Assembly: GCA_001770815.1 (NCBI GenBank)
Contig: MESD01000043.1
Coordinates: forward strand, 1-64,000
Direction of reading: 5' to 3'
Source of the DNA: Burkholderiales bacterium RIFCSPHIGHO2_12_FULL_69_20
Lineage (GTDB): Bacteria > Pseudomonadota > Gammaproteobacteria > Burkholderiales > Burkholderiaceae_C
Length of the DNA: 64,000 nt
Position numbers and translations under genes: made by a program. This document shows, piece by piece, positions 1 to 8,892 of the stretch (positions are counted from its first letter, which is position 1; each line of letters opens with the position of its first letter). The notes beneath the pieces were generated by a model, which was not told the DNA's origin, made no database searches, and saw only the letters and a list, made by a program, of their open reading frames with translations.

Positions 1-274
<274 letters not shown>

Positions 275-300
275 GGCTGTCTGCTCCGTCGTGTGAGTGC

Positions 301-2043
301 TTAGACCCGGTTCCAATCGAAGGCGACCTTGTCGCCCTTGCCGTAGACCTTCAGCGCGCCCTTCTCGCCCACCGCGTTGGGGCGCTGGAAGATCCAGTTC
401 TGCCAGGCGGTGAGGCGGCCGAAGACGCGGGTGAACATGTTCTCGGGGCCGTTGAAGCGCAGGTTGGCTTCCATGCCGGTCAGCGCGTCGGGGCTCATCG
501 CCACGCGCTCCTCGATGGCCAGGCGCACTTCGTCGGCCCAGTCGATGTCGTCGGGGTTGCTGGTGACCAGGCCCAGCTTGAAGGCGGCATCGGCGTCGAG
601 CGCCTGACCCAGCTGCTCGCGCACGGCGGCCAGCGGGGCGGTTTCGCCGTAGAAGCGGCGGCCCAGGCGGCTCTGGCCGGTGACCATCGGGTAAAGAGGG
701 CCCCCAGACGACGCCGTTCCGGCATCGTCGGCCCCCGAGGGGCGTGCGCCGCCTTGGGAGCGGCCCGGCGTCGGCGCGCGGCCGAAGTTGGCCTCGCTGA
801 AGGCGATCTTCGGCGACTTGGCGGCGTCGTCGGGCAGCATCAGCTGGTAGCTGCGGTCGCAGGCCAGCGCCAGCTCGGCCAGCGTGCCGGCAAAACACGA
901 GCCCGGCTCGATCAGCGCGAACAGGCTGCGGCTGGACACGTCCAGCCGGCTGAAGGTGCGGCGCAGCAGGCCGATGGTCTCGCGCACCAGCCAATGGCCC
1001 TGGTGCGCCAGCAGCGTGGCATCGAGGGCCAGTGCCGCGGCCACGTCGCCCTCGGTCTTGATCAGCCAGGTGCCGATGTCCAGCTCGTTGGTGCGCATCT
1101 GCAGGATCGCGTCTTCCAGCTCGCGGCCCATCTGCAGCGGGTACCAGGCGGCACCGGCGGCTTCGATGCCGGCGATGTCGGTGGGCTGGTTTGCGGCCGG
1201 GCCCTTCACCGTGAAAGTGGCGGTGCGCTTGCTGCGGTCGATCTCGACCGTGACGTTCGGGTAGCGCAGCGCGTCGGCTTCATCGGTGCGGGCCAGCCGG
1301 GGCAGTGCCACCCCTTTGCCGTCCGCCGGGCGGTCGCTCAACGCGGCCAGCTGCAGCGCCCGTTCCTGCACCTTGGCGGCAAAGGCGGCCGGCTTGGCGA
1401 TGTCGTCGACCAGGCGCCAGTCCTTGGCCTTCTGCCCGCGCACGCCTTCCACGCTGGTGCAGAACAGGTCGGCCAGGTCATGGCGCACATGTTTCTTGTC
1501 GGTCACGCGGGTCAGGCCGCCGGTGCCGGGCAGCACGCCCAGCAGCGGCACCTCGGGCAGGCTGACGGCGCTGCTGCGGTCGTCGACCAGGATGATCTGA
1601 TCGCAGGCCAGCGCCAGCTCATAGCCGCCGCCGGCGCAGGCGCCGTTCACCGCGGCCAGAAACTTCAGCCCACTGTGCTGCGACGAATCTTCCAGCCCGT
1701 TGCGCGTCTCGTTGGTGAACTTGCAGAAGTTCACCTTCCACGAGTGGCTGCTGACGCCCAACATGAAGATGTTGGCGCCCGAGCAGAACACCTTCTCCTT
1801 GGCGCTGGTGACCACCACGCTGCGCACCTCGGGGTGCTCGAAGCGGATGCGGTTGATGGCGTCATTCAGCTCGATGTCCACGCCCAGGTCGTAGCTGTTG
1901 AGCTTGAGCTTGTAGCCCGGCGCCAAGCCGGCGTTCTCGTCGAAGTCGGCGGCCAGCGTGGCCACCGGGCCCTCGAAGCGCAGCTTCCAGTGGCGGTACT
2001 GGCTGGGGTCGGTCTGGTACTCGACGCGGGTGGGCTGGCTCAT
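301..2043 (-). CDS. boxC: BoxC, benzoyl-CoA-dihydrodiol lyase
   Basis: A 580-residue crotonase-superfamily protein. BoxC opens the ring of 2,3-epoxybenzoyl-CoA hydrolytically, giving 3,4-dehydroadipyl-CoA semialdehyde and formate. The first crotonase-like half carries the GACAGGGYELALACD oxyanion-hole type motif; a second, more divergent half follows. I take the ATG at 2043 (MSQPTRVEYQ) because a longer reading to 2115 would run through the promoter and operator. Residues 422-449 are rich in G, A, S, P and R, interrupt the block that should read NFG-LYPMV, and match a palindromic repeat in the DNA; without them the protein would be about 552 residues. This is the second-last visible gene of the box operon. 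Confidence 0.95.
   Translation of the reverse strand: MSQPTRVEYQTDPSQYRHWKLRFEGPVATLAADFDENAGLAPGYKLKLNSYDLGVDIELNDAINRIRFEHPEVRSVVVTSAKEKVFCSGANIFMLGVSSHSWKVNFCKFTNETRNGLEDSSQHSGLKFLAAVNGACAGGGYELALACDQIILVDDRSSAVSLPEVPLLGVLPGTGGLTRVTDKKHVRHDLADLFCTSVEGVRGQKAKDWRLVDDIAKPAAFAAKVQERALQLAALSDRPADGKGVALPRLARTDEADALRYPNVTVEIDRSKRTATFTVKGPAANQPTDIAGIEAAGAAWYPLQMGRELEDAILQMRTNELDIGTWLIKTEGDVAAALALDATLLAHQGHWLVRETIGLLRRTFSRLDVSSRSLFALIEPGSCFAGTLAELALACDRSYQLMLPDDAAKSPKIAFSEANFGRAPTPGRSQGGARPSGADDAGTASSGGPLYPMVTGQSRLGRRFYGETAPLAAVREQLGQALDADAAFKLGLVTSNPDDIDWADEVRLAIEERVAMSPDALTGMEANLRFNGPENMFTRVFGRLTAWQNWIFQRPNAVGEKGALKVYGKGDKVAFDWNRV
697..780. repeat. Palindromic repeat (family 2) inserted in frame in boxC
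   Basis: This 84-base GC-rich block lies between the codons for G421 and L450 of BoxC. Read on the gene strand it holds CCGCTCCCAAGGC, then GCCCCTCGGGGGC, then a GGGGGC tail. The copy between frcC and frcA (18830-18903) has a similar CCGCCCCAAGGC followed by CCCCCTCGGGGGG. Its length is an exact multiple of three, so the frame is kept. That it is an insertion is inferred from the broken conserved block and the repeat match. Confidence 0.65.
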
Positions 2044-2062
2044 CGTGCGATCTCCGGTGGGG

Positions 2063-2144
2063 TGCACTGCAAGATAGTGCATGTCTGTCGAATCAATGCA
2101 CGCATCATACTGCATACTTGGTTTGCGTCAAGCAATCACATGCA
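2063..2144 (-). promoter_or_regulatory. boxC promoter with TGCA operators (BoxR/BzdR type)
   Basis: On the minus strand a TTGACG -35 box (2126-2131) and a TATGAT -10 box (2104-2109) are 16 bases apart and drive boxC. TGCA occurs at 2063, 2068, 2078, 2097, 2111 and 2141; the 2068 and 2078 copies form TGCA-N6-TGCA, and the 2097 and 2111 copies flank the -10 box. TGCA repeats are the known recognition element of BzdR of Azoarcus, and BoxR is its close relative. The geometry fits repression relieved by benzoyl-CoA, which is inferred. Confidence 0.75.
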
Positions 2145-2175
2145 CTTTTCTGCCTGTCTTCACTTTGAGGTGGAT

Positions 2176-3147
2176 TCAAACCGGCAGCTGCAGGGCCTGC
2201 CGCACCTGCTGACGCAGCGACTGGAAGGTGGCCTCCAGCGGCGCCGCACTGGTGTCCACTGTCAGATCGGCCTGGCTGTAGAACGCGGCGCGGCCAGCCA
2301 GGATCTGCCGCAGGTCGTCCATCGCCTCCTTGCTGGCGGCCATCGGCCGAAGGTCGCCCTGCTCGGCCACGCGCTGCATGTGGTCTTCGGGCGCGGCCTG
2401 CAGCCACACGGTGGTGCAGTGGCTCAGCAGCAGGTTGAAGGTGGCGGCGTCCGACACCAGCCCACCGGGCGTGGCGATCACCGCCTCGGGGTAGATCTGG
2501 ATCGCCTCTTCCACGGCGCGGCGCTCGTAACGGCGGTAGGCGTTCTGGCCGTACAGCGCCTGGATCTCGGCGATGCTGCAGCCGGCAAACTTCTCGATCT
2601 CGCGGCTCAGCTCGACGAAGGGGTAGCCCAGGTCGTCGGCCAGCCGCTGGCCCAGCGTCGACTTGCCGGCACCGCGCAGCCCCACCAGCGCCACCTGCTG
2701 GTTGCGCACGCGGTGGCCGGTGGCCGCCCCCTGGCCACCGCCGGTGCCGAGCAACTCGCTGATCGCCACCCGCGCGCGGCGCAGCGTGGCCTCGTCGCGG
2801 TGCTCCAGCAACTCGCGGATCAGCAGCCATTCGGGCGACGAGGTGGTGACATCGCCGATCAGCTCGGCCAGTGGGCACTGCAACGCACCGGCCACCTGCT
2901 GCAACACCAGGAACGAGGCGTTGCCGATGCCATATTCCAGGTTGGCCAGGTGGCGCTCGCTCACCTCGGCGGCCAGCGCCACCGCCTTGCGCGTCATGCC
3001 GCGCCGCGCCCGCAGCGCACGCACCCGCTGTCCCAGCGCCGCCAGCGACGGGTTCTTGTCATCGGCCGCCGGCTCGGCCACGGCCAGGGCTGTCAGCGGC
3101 ACGACGGTGGCCGGCGGCGGGTTCGGTGTTAACCCGGGTGAATGCAT
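2176..3147 (-). CDS. boxR: BoxR/BzdR-type transcriptional regulator (HTH plus shikimate-kinase-like domain)
   Basis: About 323 residues. An XRE-type helix-turn-helix occupies roughly residues 39-98 (LGQRVRALRARRGMTRK onward). It is followed by a shikimate-kinase-like fold with the P-loop GLRGAGKST at 156-164. This two-domain layout is specific to BoxR/BzdR, which bind benzoyl-CoA with the kinase-like domain and control aromatic catabolism. The gene sits between boxC and the divergently read benzoate-CoA ligase. The start is uncertain. In-frame starts lie at 3198 (GTG), 3162 and 3147, but a perfect TATAAT at 3146-3151 on this strand would place the transcript start near 3139. That would favour a start further in, such as the GTG at 3102. 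Confidence 0.9.
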   Translation of the reverse strand: MHSPGLTPNPPPATVVPLTALAVAEPAADDKNPSLAALGQRVRALRARRGMTRKAVALAAEVSERHLANLEYGIGNASFLVLQQVAGALQCPLAELIGDVTTSSPEWLLIRELLEHRDEATLRRARVAISELLGTGGGQGAATGHRVRNQQVALVGLRGAGKSTLGQRLADDLGYPFVELSREIEKFAGCSIAEIQALYGQNAYRRYERRAVEEAIQIYPEAVIATPGGLVSDAATFNLLLSHCTTVWLQAAPEDHMQRVAEQGDLRPMAASKEAMDDLRQILAGRAAFYSQADLTVDTSAAPLEATFQSLRQQVRQALQLPV

Positions 3148-3242
3148 TATAGTGCTTGACATGGTAAGGGCGCGGTTGTACCGTTGGACTGCTTGCACAA
3201 TACTTCATATCGCCAGGGGCCGCAACCCGGCCGGTCAATGCA
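3143..3242. promoter_or_regulatory. Divergent boxR / benzoate-CoA ligase promoter region
   Basis: TATAAT is present on the minus strand at 3146-3151, facing boxR, without a clear -35. On the plus strand TTGACA at 3156-3161 with TACCGT 17 bases later (3179-3184) is a candidate ligase promoter. TGCA, the BoxR/BzdR recognition core, occurs at 3143, 3194 and 3239, so the region can be bound by the same regulator as the boxC promoter. Promoter calls are by eye. Confidence 0.5.
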
Positions 3243-3290
3243 AGCCGCTGGGCCCAGCCCGCCGACTCATCTCCACCGAGCGCCGCCACC

Positions 3291-4892
3291 ATGATCGCCA
3301 CCGCCTCCCCCTCGTCGGCTCCGGACGTCGCACCGCCGGTTGACCGTTTCAACTTCGCCCAGCACCTGCTGGCGGTCAATGCCGGCCGGCCGGCCAAGGC
3401 CGCCTTCATCGACGACAGCGGCACGCTGAGCTACGGCGCGCTGGACGAGCGCGTGCGCCGCATCGCCGCCGGCCTGCGCGGCCTGGGCCTCAAGCGCGAG
3501 GAGCGTGTGCTGCTGCTGATGCTCGACGGCAATGACTGGCCGGTGAGCTTTCTCGGCGCGATGTACGCCGGGCTGGTGCCGGTGGCCGTCAACACCCTGC
3601 TGACCGCCGCCGATTACGCCTACATGCTGGAGCATTCACGCGCGCAGGCGGTGCTGGTCTCGGGCGCGCTGCTGCCGGCGCTGACCGCGGCGATGACGCA
3701 GTCCGACCACGAGGTGCAGAAGGTCATCGTGTCGCATCCGGTCGCGCCTTTGCACCCGGCCGAGATCGAGTTCGAGACCTTCGTTGCCGGCGCCACGATG
3801 ATGGCCAAGCCCGCCGCCACCCACGGCGACGACCCCGGCTTCTGGCTCTATTCGTCGGGCAGCACCGGCCGGCCCAAGGGCACGGTGCATTCGCATGCCA
3901 ACCCCTACTGGACCTGCGAGCTGTACGGCAAGGCGGTGCTGGGCCTGACCGAGGCCGATGTGTGCTTCTCGGCAGCCAAGCTGTTCTTCGCCTACGGGCT
4001 GGGCAACGGACTCACCTTCCCGATGAGCGTGGGCGCCACCACGATCCTGATGGGTGAGCGGCCCACGCCCGACGCCACCTTCAAGCGCTGGCTTGGGGGT
4101 TCAGACGGCCTCAAACCCACGGTGTTCTACGGCGCGCCCACCGGCTTTGCCGGCATGCTGGCCCACCCCGCGCTGCCAGCGGCCAACGACGTGGCGCTGC
4201 GCCTGGTCTCGTCGGCCGGCGAGGCGCTGCCGGCCGAGATCGGCGAGCGCTTCAAGCGCCACTTTGGCGTCGACATCGTCGACGGCATCGGCTCGACCGA
4301 GATGCTGCACATCTTCCTGTCGAACCGGCCCGAGCGCGTGCGCTACGGCAGCACCGGCTGGCCGGTGGCGGGCTATCAGATCGAGCTGCGTGGTGAAGGC
4401 GGCGAATCGGTGCCCGATGGCGAACTGGGCGACCTCTACATCCACGGCCCGTCGGCGGCGATGATGTACTGGGGCAACCGCCAGAAGACGCGCGAGACCT
4501 TCCAGGGCGGCTGGACCAAGAGCGGCGACAAGTACGTGCGCAACACCGACGGCAGCTACACCTACAGCGGCCGCAGCGACGACATGCTCAAGGTCAGTGG
4601 CATCTACGTCAGCCCCTTCGAGGTGGAGGCCACGCTGGTGCAGCATCCCGCGGTGCTGGAGGCCGCGGTGATCGGCGTGCCTGACGCCGAGGGCCTGACC
4701 AAGACCAAGGCCTTCGTCGTGCGCAAGGCCGGCGCCACGGTGACCGAGGACGAGCTGAAACTCTTCGTCAAGGAGCGGCTGGCGCCCTACAAGTACCCGC
4801 GCCAGATCGCCTTCGTCGACGACCTGCCCAAGACCGCCACCGGCAAGATCCAGCGCTTCAAGCTGCGGGAGCAAGAAGCCGGATCGGCATGA
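3291..4892 (+). CDS. bclA: Benzoate-CoA ligase
   Basis: A 533-residue AMP-forming acyl-CoA synthetase that activates benzoate to benzoyl-CoA with ATP, the first step of the box route. The phosphate-binding motif YSSGSTGRPKG is at residues 187-197, and the C-terminal catalytic lysine of the TATGKIQRFKL motif is K519. The AKLFFAYGLGNG block is typical of the benzoate-CoA ligase subgroup. It is read divergently from boxR and overlaps the next gene by 4 bases (ATGA), so the ligase heads the hydrolase-transporter operon. Ligases for hydroxy- or aminobenzoate are close relatives; benzoate is inferred from the box context. Confidence 0.92.
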   Translation: MIATASPSSAPDVAPPVDRFNFAQHLLAVNAGRPAKAAFIDDSGTLSYGALDERVRRIAAGLRGLGLKREERVLLLMLDGNDWPVSFLGAMYAGLVPVAVNTLLTAADYAYMLEHSRAQAVLVSGALLPALTAAMTQSDHEVQKVIVSHPVAPLHPAEIEFETFVAGATMMAKPAATHGDDPGFWLYSSGSTGRPKGTVHSHANPYWTCELYGKAVLGLTEADVCFSAAKLFFAYGLGNGLTFPMSVGATTILMGERPTPDATFKRWLGGSDGLKPTVFYGAPTGFAGMLAHPALPAANDVALRLVSSAGEALPAEIGERFKRHFGVDIVDGIGSTEMLHIFLSNRPERVRYGSTGWPVAGYQIELRGEGGESVPDGELGDLYIHGPSAAMMYWGNRQKTRETFQGGWTKSGDKYVRNTDGSYTYSGRSDDMLKVSGIYVSPFEVEATLVQHPAVLEAAVIGVPDAEGLTKTKAFVVRKAGATVTEDELKLFVKERLAPYKYPRQIAFVDDLPKTATGKIQRFKLREQEAGSA

Positions 4893-5695
4893 GCCCTGGG
4901 TTCGTCGACATCGCCTGGGCCGGCCGCCCGGTCATCATCGAACATGCCTTCGTCGGCGTGGATGACCCCGCACGCCCGCTGATCGTGTTCCTGCACGAAG
5001 GCCTGGGCTCGCTGGCGATGTGGCGCGATTTTCCGCAGCGGCTGTGCGAAGCGACGGGTTGCCGCGGGCTGGTCTACAGCCGCCCCGGCTACGGCAAGTC
5101 GACCCCTCGCGCCGCCGACGAGGCCTGGGGCCTGGACTTCTTGCACCGCCAAGCCGAAGAGGTGCTGCCGGCGCTGCTGGCCGCGCTGGACGTGACCGGC
5201 CGCTACGCGCTGTTCGGCCACAGCGACGGTGGCTCGATCGCGCTGATCCATGCCGCCCACCATCCGGAGCGCGTGGCTGCCGCGGTGGTGCTGGCACCGC
5301 ACATCCGGGTCGAGGAATTCGGCCTGGCCAGCATCCGCCAGGCGCGCGAGCAGTACCTGCACGGTGACCTGCGCGGCCGGCTGGCCCGCTACCACGACGA
5401 TGTGGATTCGGCCTTCTGGGGCTGGAATGACGTCTGGCTGTCGCCGGACTTTCCCCAATGGCAAATTAGTTCAGACCTCAACAATATCCGATGCCCGATG
5501 CTGGCGATCCAGGGGATCGACGATCCCTACGGCACCCTGGCCCAGATCGAAGGCATCGCGCAGGCGGTGCCCGATACCCAGCTGTTGACGCTGACCGGCT
5601 GTGGCCATGTGCCCCACCGCGACCAGCCCGACGCGGTGCTGGCCGCCTGCCAGCGCTTTCTTGCACGCCCCCACCCCCAGGAGACCCCCCGATGA
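4889..5695 (+). CDS. Alpha/beta hydrolase of the benzoate cluster
   Basis: A 268-residue alpha/beta-fold hydrolase with no signal peptide. The nucleophile elbow GHSDGG places the serine at residue 112, an early LHEGLG supplies the oxyanion region, GIDDPYGT the acid region and GCGHVPHRDQP the catalytic histidine. It is translationally coupled to the ligase before it and to the binding protein after it, both by ATGA overlaps. Similar hydrolases recur in box clusters, where removal of misformed CoA esters or hydrolysis of aromatic esters has been suggested. The substrate cannot be told from sequence. Confidence 0.85.
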   Translation: MSPGFVDIAWAGRPVIIEHAFVGVDDPARPLIVFLHEGLGSLAMWRDFPQRLCEATGCRGLVYSRPGYGKSTPRAADEAWGLDFLHRQAEEVLPALLAALDVTGRYALFGHSDGGSIALIHAAHHPERVAAAVVLAPHIRVEEFGLASIRQAREQYLHGDLRGRLARYHDDVDSAFWGWNDVWLSPDFPQWQISSDLNNIRCPMLAIQGIDDPYGTLAQIEGIAQAVPDTQLLTLTGCGHVPHRDQPDAVLAACQRFLARPHPQETPR

Positions 5696-6864
5696 CTGCT
5701 CCCTCCCCGCTGCGCACCGCCCTGAGCCTGGCGACCGCCTTGCTCGTCGCCAACCCGGTCCTGGCCCAGGGCCAGCCGCCGCTCAAGGTGGGCCTGATGC
5801 TGCCGGCCACCGGCACCTTTGCGGCCCTGGGCACCGCCATCGAGAACGGCTTCAAGCAGCATGTGGCCGAGCAGGGCGGCAAGCTCGGCGGCCGCGAGAT
5901 CCAGTACTTCAAGGTCGACGACGAGAGCGACCCGTCCAAGGCCACCGACAACGTCAACAAGCTGATCAAGCGCGACAACGTCGACGTCATCGTCGGCACG
6001 GTGCACTCCGGCGTGGCGCTGGCGATGGCCCGCGCCGTCAAGGACAGCAAGACCATGCTGATCGTGCCCAATGCCGGCGCCGACGCGATCACCGGCCCGC
6101 TGTGCGCACCCAACATCCTGCGCTCGAGCTTCAGCAACTGGCAGCCGGGTTATGCCACCGGGGTGATGGCCGCTCAGAAGGGCTACAAGAAGGCGATGTC
6201 CATCACCTGGAACTACGCCGCGGGCACCGAAACGGTGAAAGGCTTCGCCGAGGCCTTCGAGAAGGGCGGCGGCAAGGTCGTCAAGAACCTGAATCTGCCC
6301 TTCCCCAACGTCGAGTTCCAGGCCCTGCTGACCGAGATCGCGTCGCAGAAGCCGGATGTGGTGTTTGCCTTCTTTGCCGGCGGCGGTGCGGTCAAGTTCG
6401 TCAAGGACTACGACGCCGCGGGCCTGAAGAAAAGCGTGCCGCTGATGGGCTCGGGCTTCCTGACCGACGGCACGCTGGACGCACAGGGCGCGTCGGCCCA
6501 GGGCCTGCTGACCTCGCTGCACTACGCCGACGGCATCAACACACCGCGCAACAACGACTTCCGCAACAAGTATGCGGTGGCCTACAAGATGCAGCCCGAC
6601 GTCTATGCCGTGCAGGGCTACGACGCGGCGCAGCTGCTGCGCATCGGCCTGGACGCGGTGAAGGGCGACTTCAGCAAGCGCGACGCGATGGTGGCGGCGA
6701 TGCGCAAGTCCACGGTGGACAGCCCGCGTGGCAAGTACACGCTGTCGGCGGCGCACAACCCGGTGCAGGACTTCTACGTGCGCGAGGTCAAGGGGCGCGA
6801 GAACGTGATGACGGGCATCGCCGTCAAGGTCCTCCCCGACCCCGCCCGCGGCTGCAAGATGTGA
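5692..6864 (+). CDS. Periplasmic ABC binding protein, LivK/aromatic-acid type
   Basis: A 390-residue periplasmic binding protein of the branched-chain amino acid (Peripla_BP_6) family. The first 25 residues form a signal peptide ending in NPVLAQ, and the mature part opens with the family motif LKVGLMLPATGTFAALG. It overlaps the hydrolase by 4 bases and is followed by a palindromic repeat and the two permeases. Binding proteins of this family in aromatic-acid clusters usually bind benzoate-like acids rather than leucine, so benzoate is the likely ligand; this is inferred from location. Confidence 0.9.
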   Translation: MTAPSPLRTALSLATALLVANPVLAQGQPPLKVGLMLPATGTFAALGTAIENGFKQHVAEQGGKLGGREIQYFKVDDESDPSKATDNVNKLIKRDNVDVIVGTVHSGVALAMARAVKDSKTMLIVPNAGADAITGPLCAPNILRSSFSNWQPGYATGVMAAQKGYKKAMSITWNYAAGTETVKGFAEAFEKGGGKVVKNLNLPFPNVEFQALLTEIASQKPDVVFAFFAGGGAVKFVKDYDAAGLKKSVPLMGSGFLTDGTLDAQGASAQGLLTSLHYADGINTPRNNDFRNKYAVAYKMQPDVYAVQGYDAAQLLRIGLDAVKGDFSKRDAMVAAMRKSTVDSPRGKYTLSAAHNPVQDFYVREVKGRENVMTGIAVKVLPDPARGCKM

Positions 6865-6869
6865 ACTGA

Positions 6870-6950
6870 GCCCACCCCCTACGCGCTGCGCGCGCCCCCT
6901 CAAGGGGGCACCGCCAGTGGACCGGCAGAGCCGGCTCCACGGCGGTTGCT
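6870..6950. repeat. Palindromic repeat, family 1 (between binding protein and LivH)
   Basis: An intercistronic block with GCCCCCTCAAGGGGGC at 6894-6909. It is followed by a nested hairpin with CCGCC/GGCGG, GTGGA/TCCAC and CCGGC/GCCGG arms, and it ends in GCTTG. The copies at 14336-14416 and 19921-20013 share this layout. The stems could form strong RNA hairpins at the 3' end of the binding-protein message. Confidence 0.7.
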
Positions 6951-6976
6951 TGACGCCTGCACCTGACGCCTGCACC
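6951..6976. repeat. Tandem 13-base repeat
   Basis: The unit TGACGCCTGCACC occurs twice in direct succession, just after the palindromic repeat and ten bases before livH. It looks like a slippage duplication. It replaces any clear ribosome binding site for the next gene. Confidence 0.7.
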
Positions 6977-6985
6977 TGAGCCTTC

Positions 6986-7867
6986 ATGGACCTCGCCACC
7001 TTCCTCATCCAGTGCCTGAACTCGCTGCAGTACGGGCTGCTGCTGTTCCTGGTGGCGTCGGGGCTGACGCTGATCTTCGGCATCATGGGCGTCATCAACC
7101 TGGCGCACGGCAGCTTCTACATGATCGGCGCGTACATGGCCTATGCGCTGGCGCCGGTGGTGGGCAGCACCTTCGGCGGTGGCTTCTTCGCCACCTTGTT
7201 CGTCGGGCTGGTGCTGGCGGTGATCTTCGGCTACCTGCTGGAGTGGGTGTTCTTCAGCTTTCTCTACGAGCGTGAGCACCTGCAGCAGGTGCTGATGACC
7301 TACGGCCTGATCCTGGTGTTCGAGGAGTTGCGCAGCCTGCTGGTGGGCGACGACGTGCACGGCGTGCAGCCGCCCGACTTTCTGGCCGGCACCATCCCGC
7401 TGGGCGAGATGATGACCTACCCGGTGTACCGGCTGTTCATCTCCGGCGTCTGCCTGGCGCTGGCGCTGGGCATGTGGTTCGTCTTCGCGCGCACCCGGCT
7501 GGGCATGATGATCCGCGCCGGCAGCACCAACCGCGAGATGGTGCAGTCGCTGGGCATCGACATCAAGTTCCTGTACCGCGTGGTGTTCGCCGCCGGTGTG
7601 GCGGTGGCAGTGCTGGCGGGCATGGTGGCCGCGCCGGTGTCTTCGGTCTACCCGGGCATGGGCAACCAGGTGCTGATCATCTGCTTCGTGGTGGTGGTGA
7701 TCGGCGGCATCGGCTCGATCCGCGGCGCGTTGCTGGCCGCGCTGCTGATCGGCGTGGTCGACACCTTCGGCAAGGTGATCTTTCCGCAGGCCGCCGGCGT
7801 GCTGGTGTATGTGCTGATGGCGCTGATCCTGCTGTGGAAACCCAGCGGTCTCTTCAAGGCAGGATGA
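6986..7867 (+). CDS. ABC transporter inner-membrane permease, LivH type
   Basis: A 293-residue hydrophobic protein of the LivH family with about eight membrane segments. Family signatures include the N-terminal GLTLIFGIMGVINLAHG and, near the end, VVVIGGIGSIRGALLAALLIG. With the LivM-type partner it forms the membrane channel of the importer fed by the upstream binding protein. Its stop overlaps the start of the next permease, showing coupled translation. The substrate is inferred to be benzoate or a related acid. Confidence 0.9.
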   Translation: MDLATFLIQCLNSLQYGLLLFLVASGLTLIFGIMGVINLAHGSFYMIGAYMAYALAPVVGSTFGGGFFATLFVGLVLAVIFGYLLEWVFFSFLYEREHLQQVLMTYGLILVFEELRSLLVGDDVHGVQPPDFLAGTIPLGEMMTYPVYRLFISGVCLALALGMWFVFARTRLGMMIRAGSTNREMVQSLGIDIKFLYRVVFAAGVAVAVLAGMVAAPVSSVYPGMGNQVLIICFVVVVIGGIGSIRGALLAALLIGVVDTFGKVIFPQAAGVLVYVLMALILLWKPSGLFKAG

Positions 7868-8892
7868 TGGCCGACACCCATTCGCGATCACGCTTCGCCT
7901 TCGTCGCGCTGTGCCTGGCCGCGCTGGCGGTCTACCCGCTGGCCGCGGGCAGCTACGGCCTCGACCTGGTCACCAAGATCATGGTCTACGCCATCTTCGC
8001 GCTGAGCCTCGAGCTGCTGGTGGGCGCCACCGGCCTGGTGTGCTTCGGCCATGCGGCCTTCTTCGGCATCGGCGCCTATGCGGCGGTGCTGCTGGCGCCG
8101 GGCTACGAGCCGGTCTCGCTGGGCTGGCTGCTGCCGGCCAGCGTGGGCGCAGCGGCGCTGTACGCGCTGTTCATGGGGGCGCTGTCGCTGCGCACCCAGG
8201 GGGTGTACTTCATCATGGTGACACTGGCCTTCGCGCAGATGGCCTATTACGTGGTGCACGACACGCCGCTGGGCGGCGGCACCGACGGCATCTACCTCGA
8301 TGCCAAGCCGGTGCTGGCCGCGGGCGGCAACACGCTGATCGACCTCGATCAACCGCTGGCGATCTACTTCTTCACGCTGGCCTGCCTGGCAGCGGTGTTC
8401 ATCTTCCTGGCGGTGCTGCTGCGCAGCCGCTTCGGCCGCGCGCTGGCGGGCATCAAGGCCAACGAGCAGCGCATGCGCGCCACCGGCTTCTCCACCTATC
8501 CGTACAAGCTGGCGGCCTTCGTGATCTCGGGCGCCATCGCCGGGCTGGCGGGCTTCCTGTTCGGCGTGAAGGACGGTTACGTCAACCCCGAGTTGCTGAG
8601 CTGGCACCTGTCGGGCGCGGTGCTCATCATGATCATCCTGGGCGGCCTGGGCCATCTGCGTGGCGCGCTGATCGGCGCCTTCGCCTTCGCGCTGCTGCAG
8701 GAGTTCTTCAAGTCCGAGGCGATCTTCGGCGACTTCGCCAAGCACTGGCACCTGGGGCTGGGGCTGGCCATCATCGCCAGCGTGGCGCTGCTGCCCAACG
8801 GACTGGTGGGCCTGCCGGCGCTGTGGCGCCAGCGGCTGCTGGGCAAGCCGGTCACCGGGCGCGGCGCGCCCTCCGCTGGTGACACACCATGA
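7864..8892 (+). CDS. ABC transporter inner-membrane permease, LivM type
   Basis: A 342-residue LivM-family permease. The ATG at 7864 overlaps the previous stop as ATGA; a second ATG directly follows and is equally possible. Signatures are GLVCFGHAAFFGIGAYAA near the N-terminus and a C-terminal GGLGHLRGALIGAFAFALLQEF block. It pairs with the LivH-type protein and overlaps the ATPase gene by 4 bases. Confidence 0.9.
   Translation: MMADTHSRSRFAFVALCLAALAVYPLAAGSYGLDLVTKIMVYAIFALSLELLVGATGLVCFGHAAFFGIGAYAAVLLAPGYEPVSLGWLLPASVGAAALYALFMGALSLRTQGVYFIMVTLAFAQMAYYVVHDTPLGGGTDGIYLDAKPVLAAGGNTLIDLDQPLAIYFFTLACLAAVFIFLAVLLRSRFGRALAGIKANEQRMRATGFSTYPYKLAAFVISGAIAGLAGFLFGVKDGYVNPELLSWHLSGAVLIMIILGGLGHLRGALIGAFAFALLQEFFKSEAIFGDFAKHWHLGLGLAIIASVALLPNGLVGLPALWRQRLLGKPVTGRGAPSAGDTP

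Noticed and set aside
754-3132. Long plus-strand open frame (792 codons) across boxC and boxR
   Set aside because: It runs antisense through two well-supported genes and the boxC promoter; its residue make-up (Q, H, R, G, A) is the usual mirror of high-GC coding DNA.
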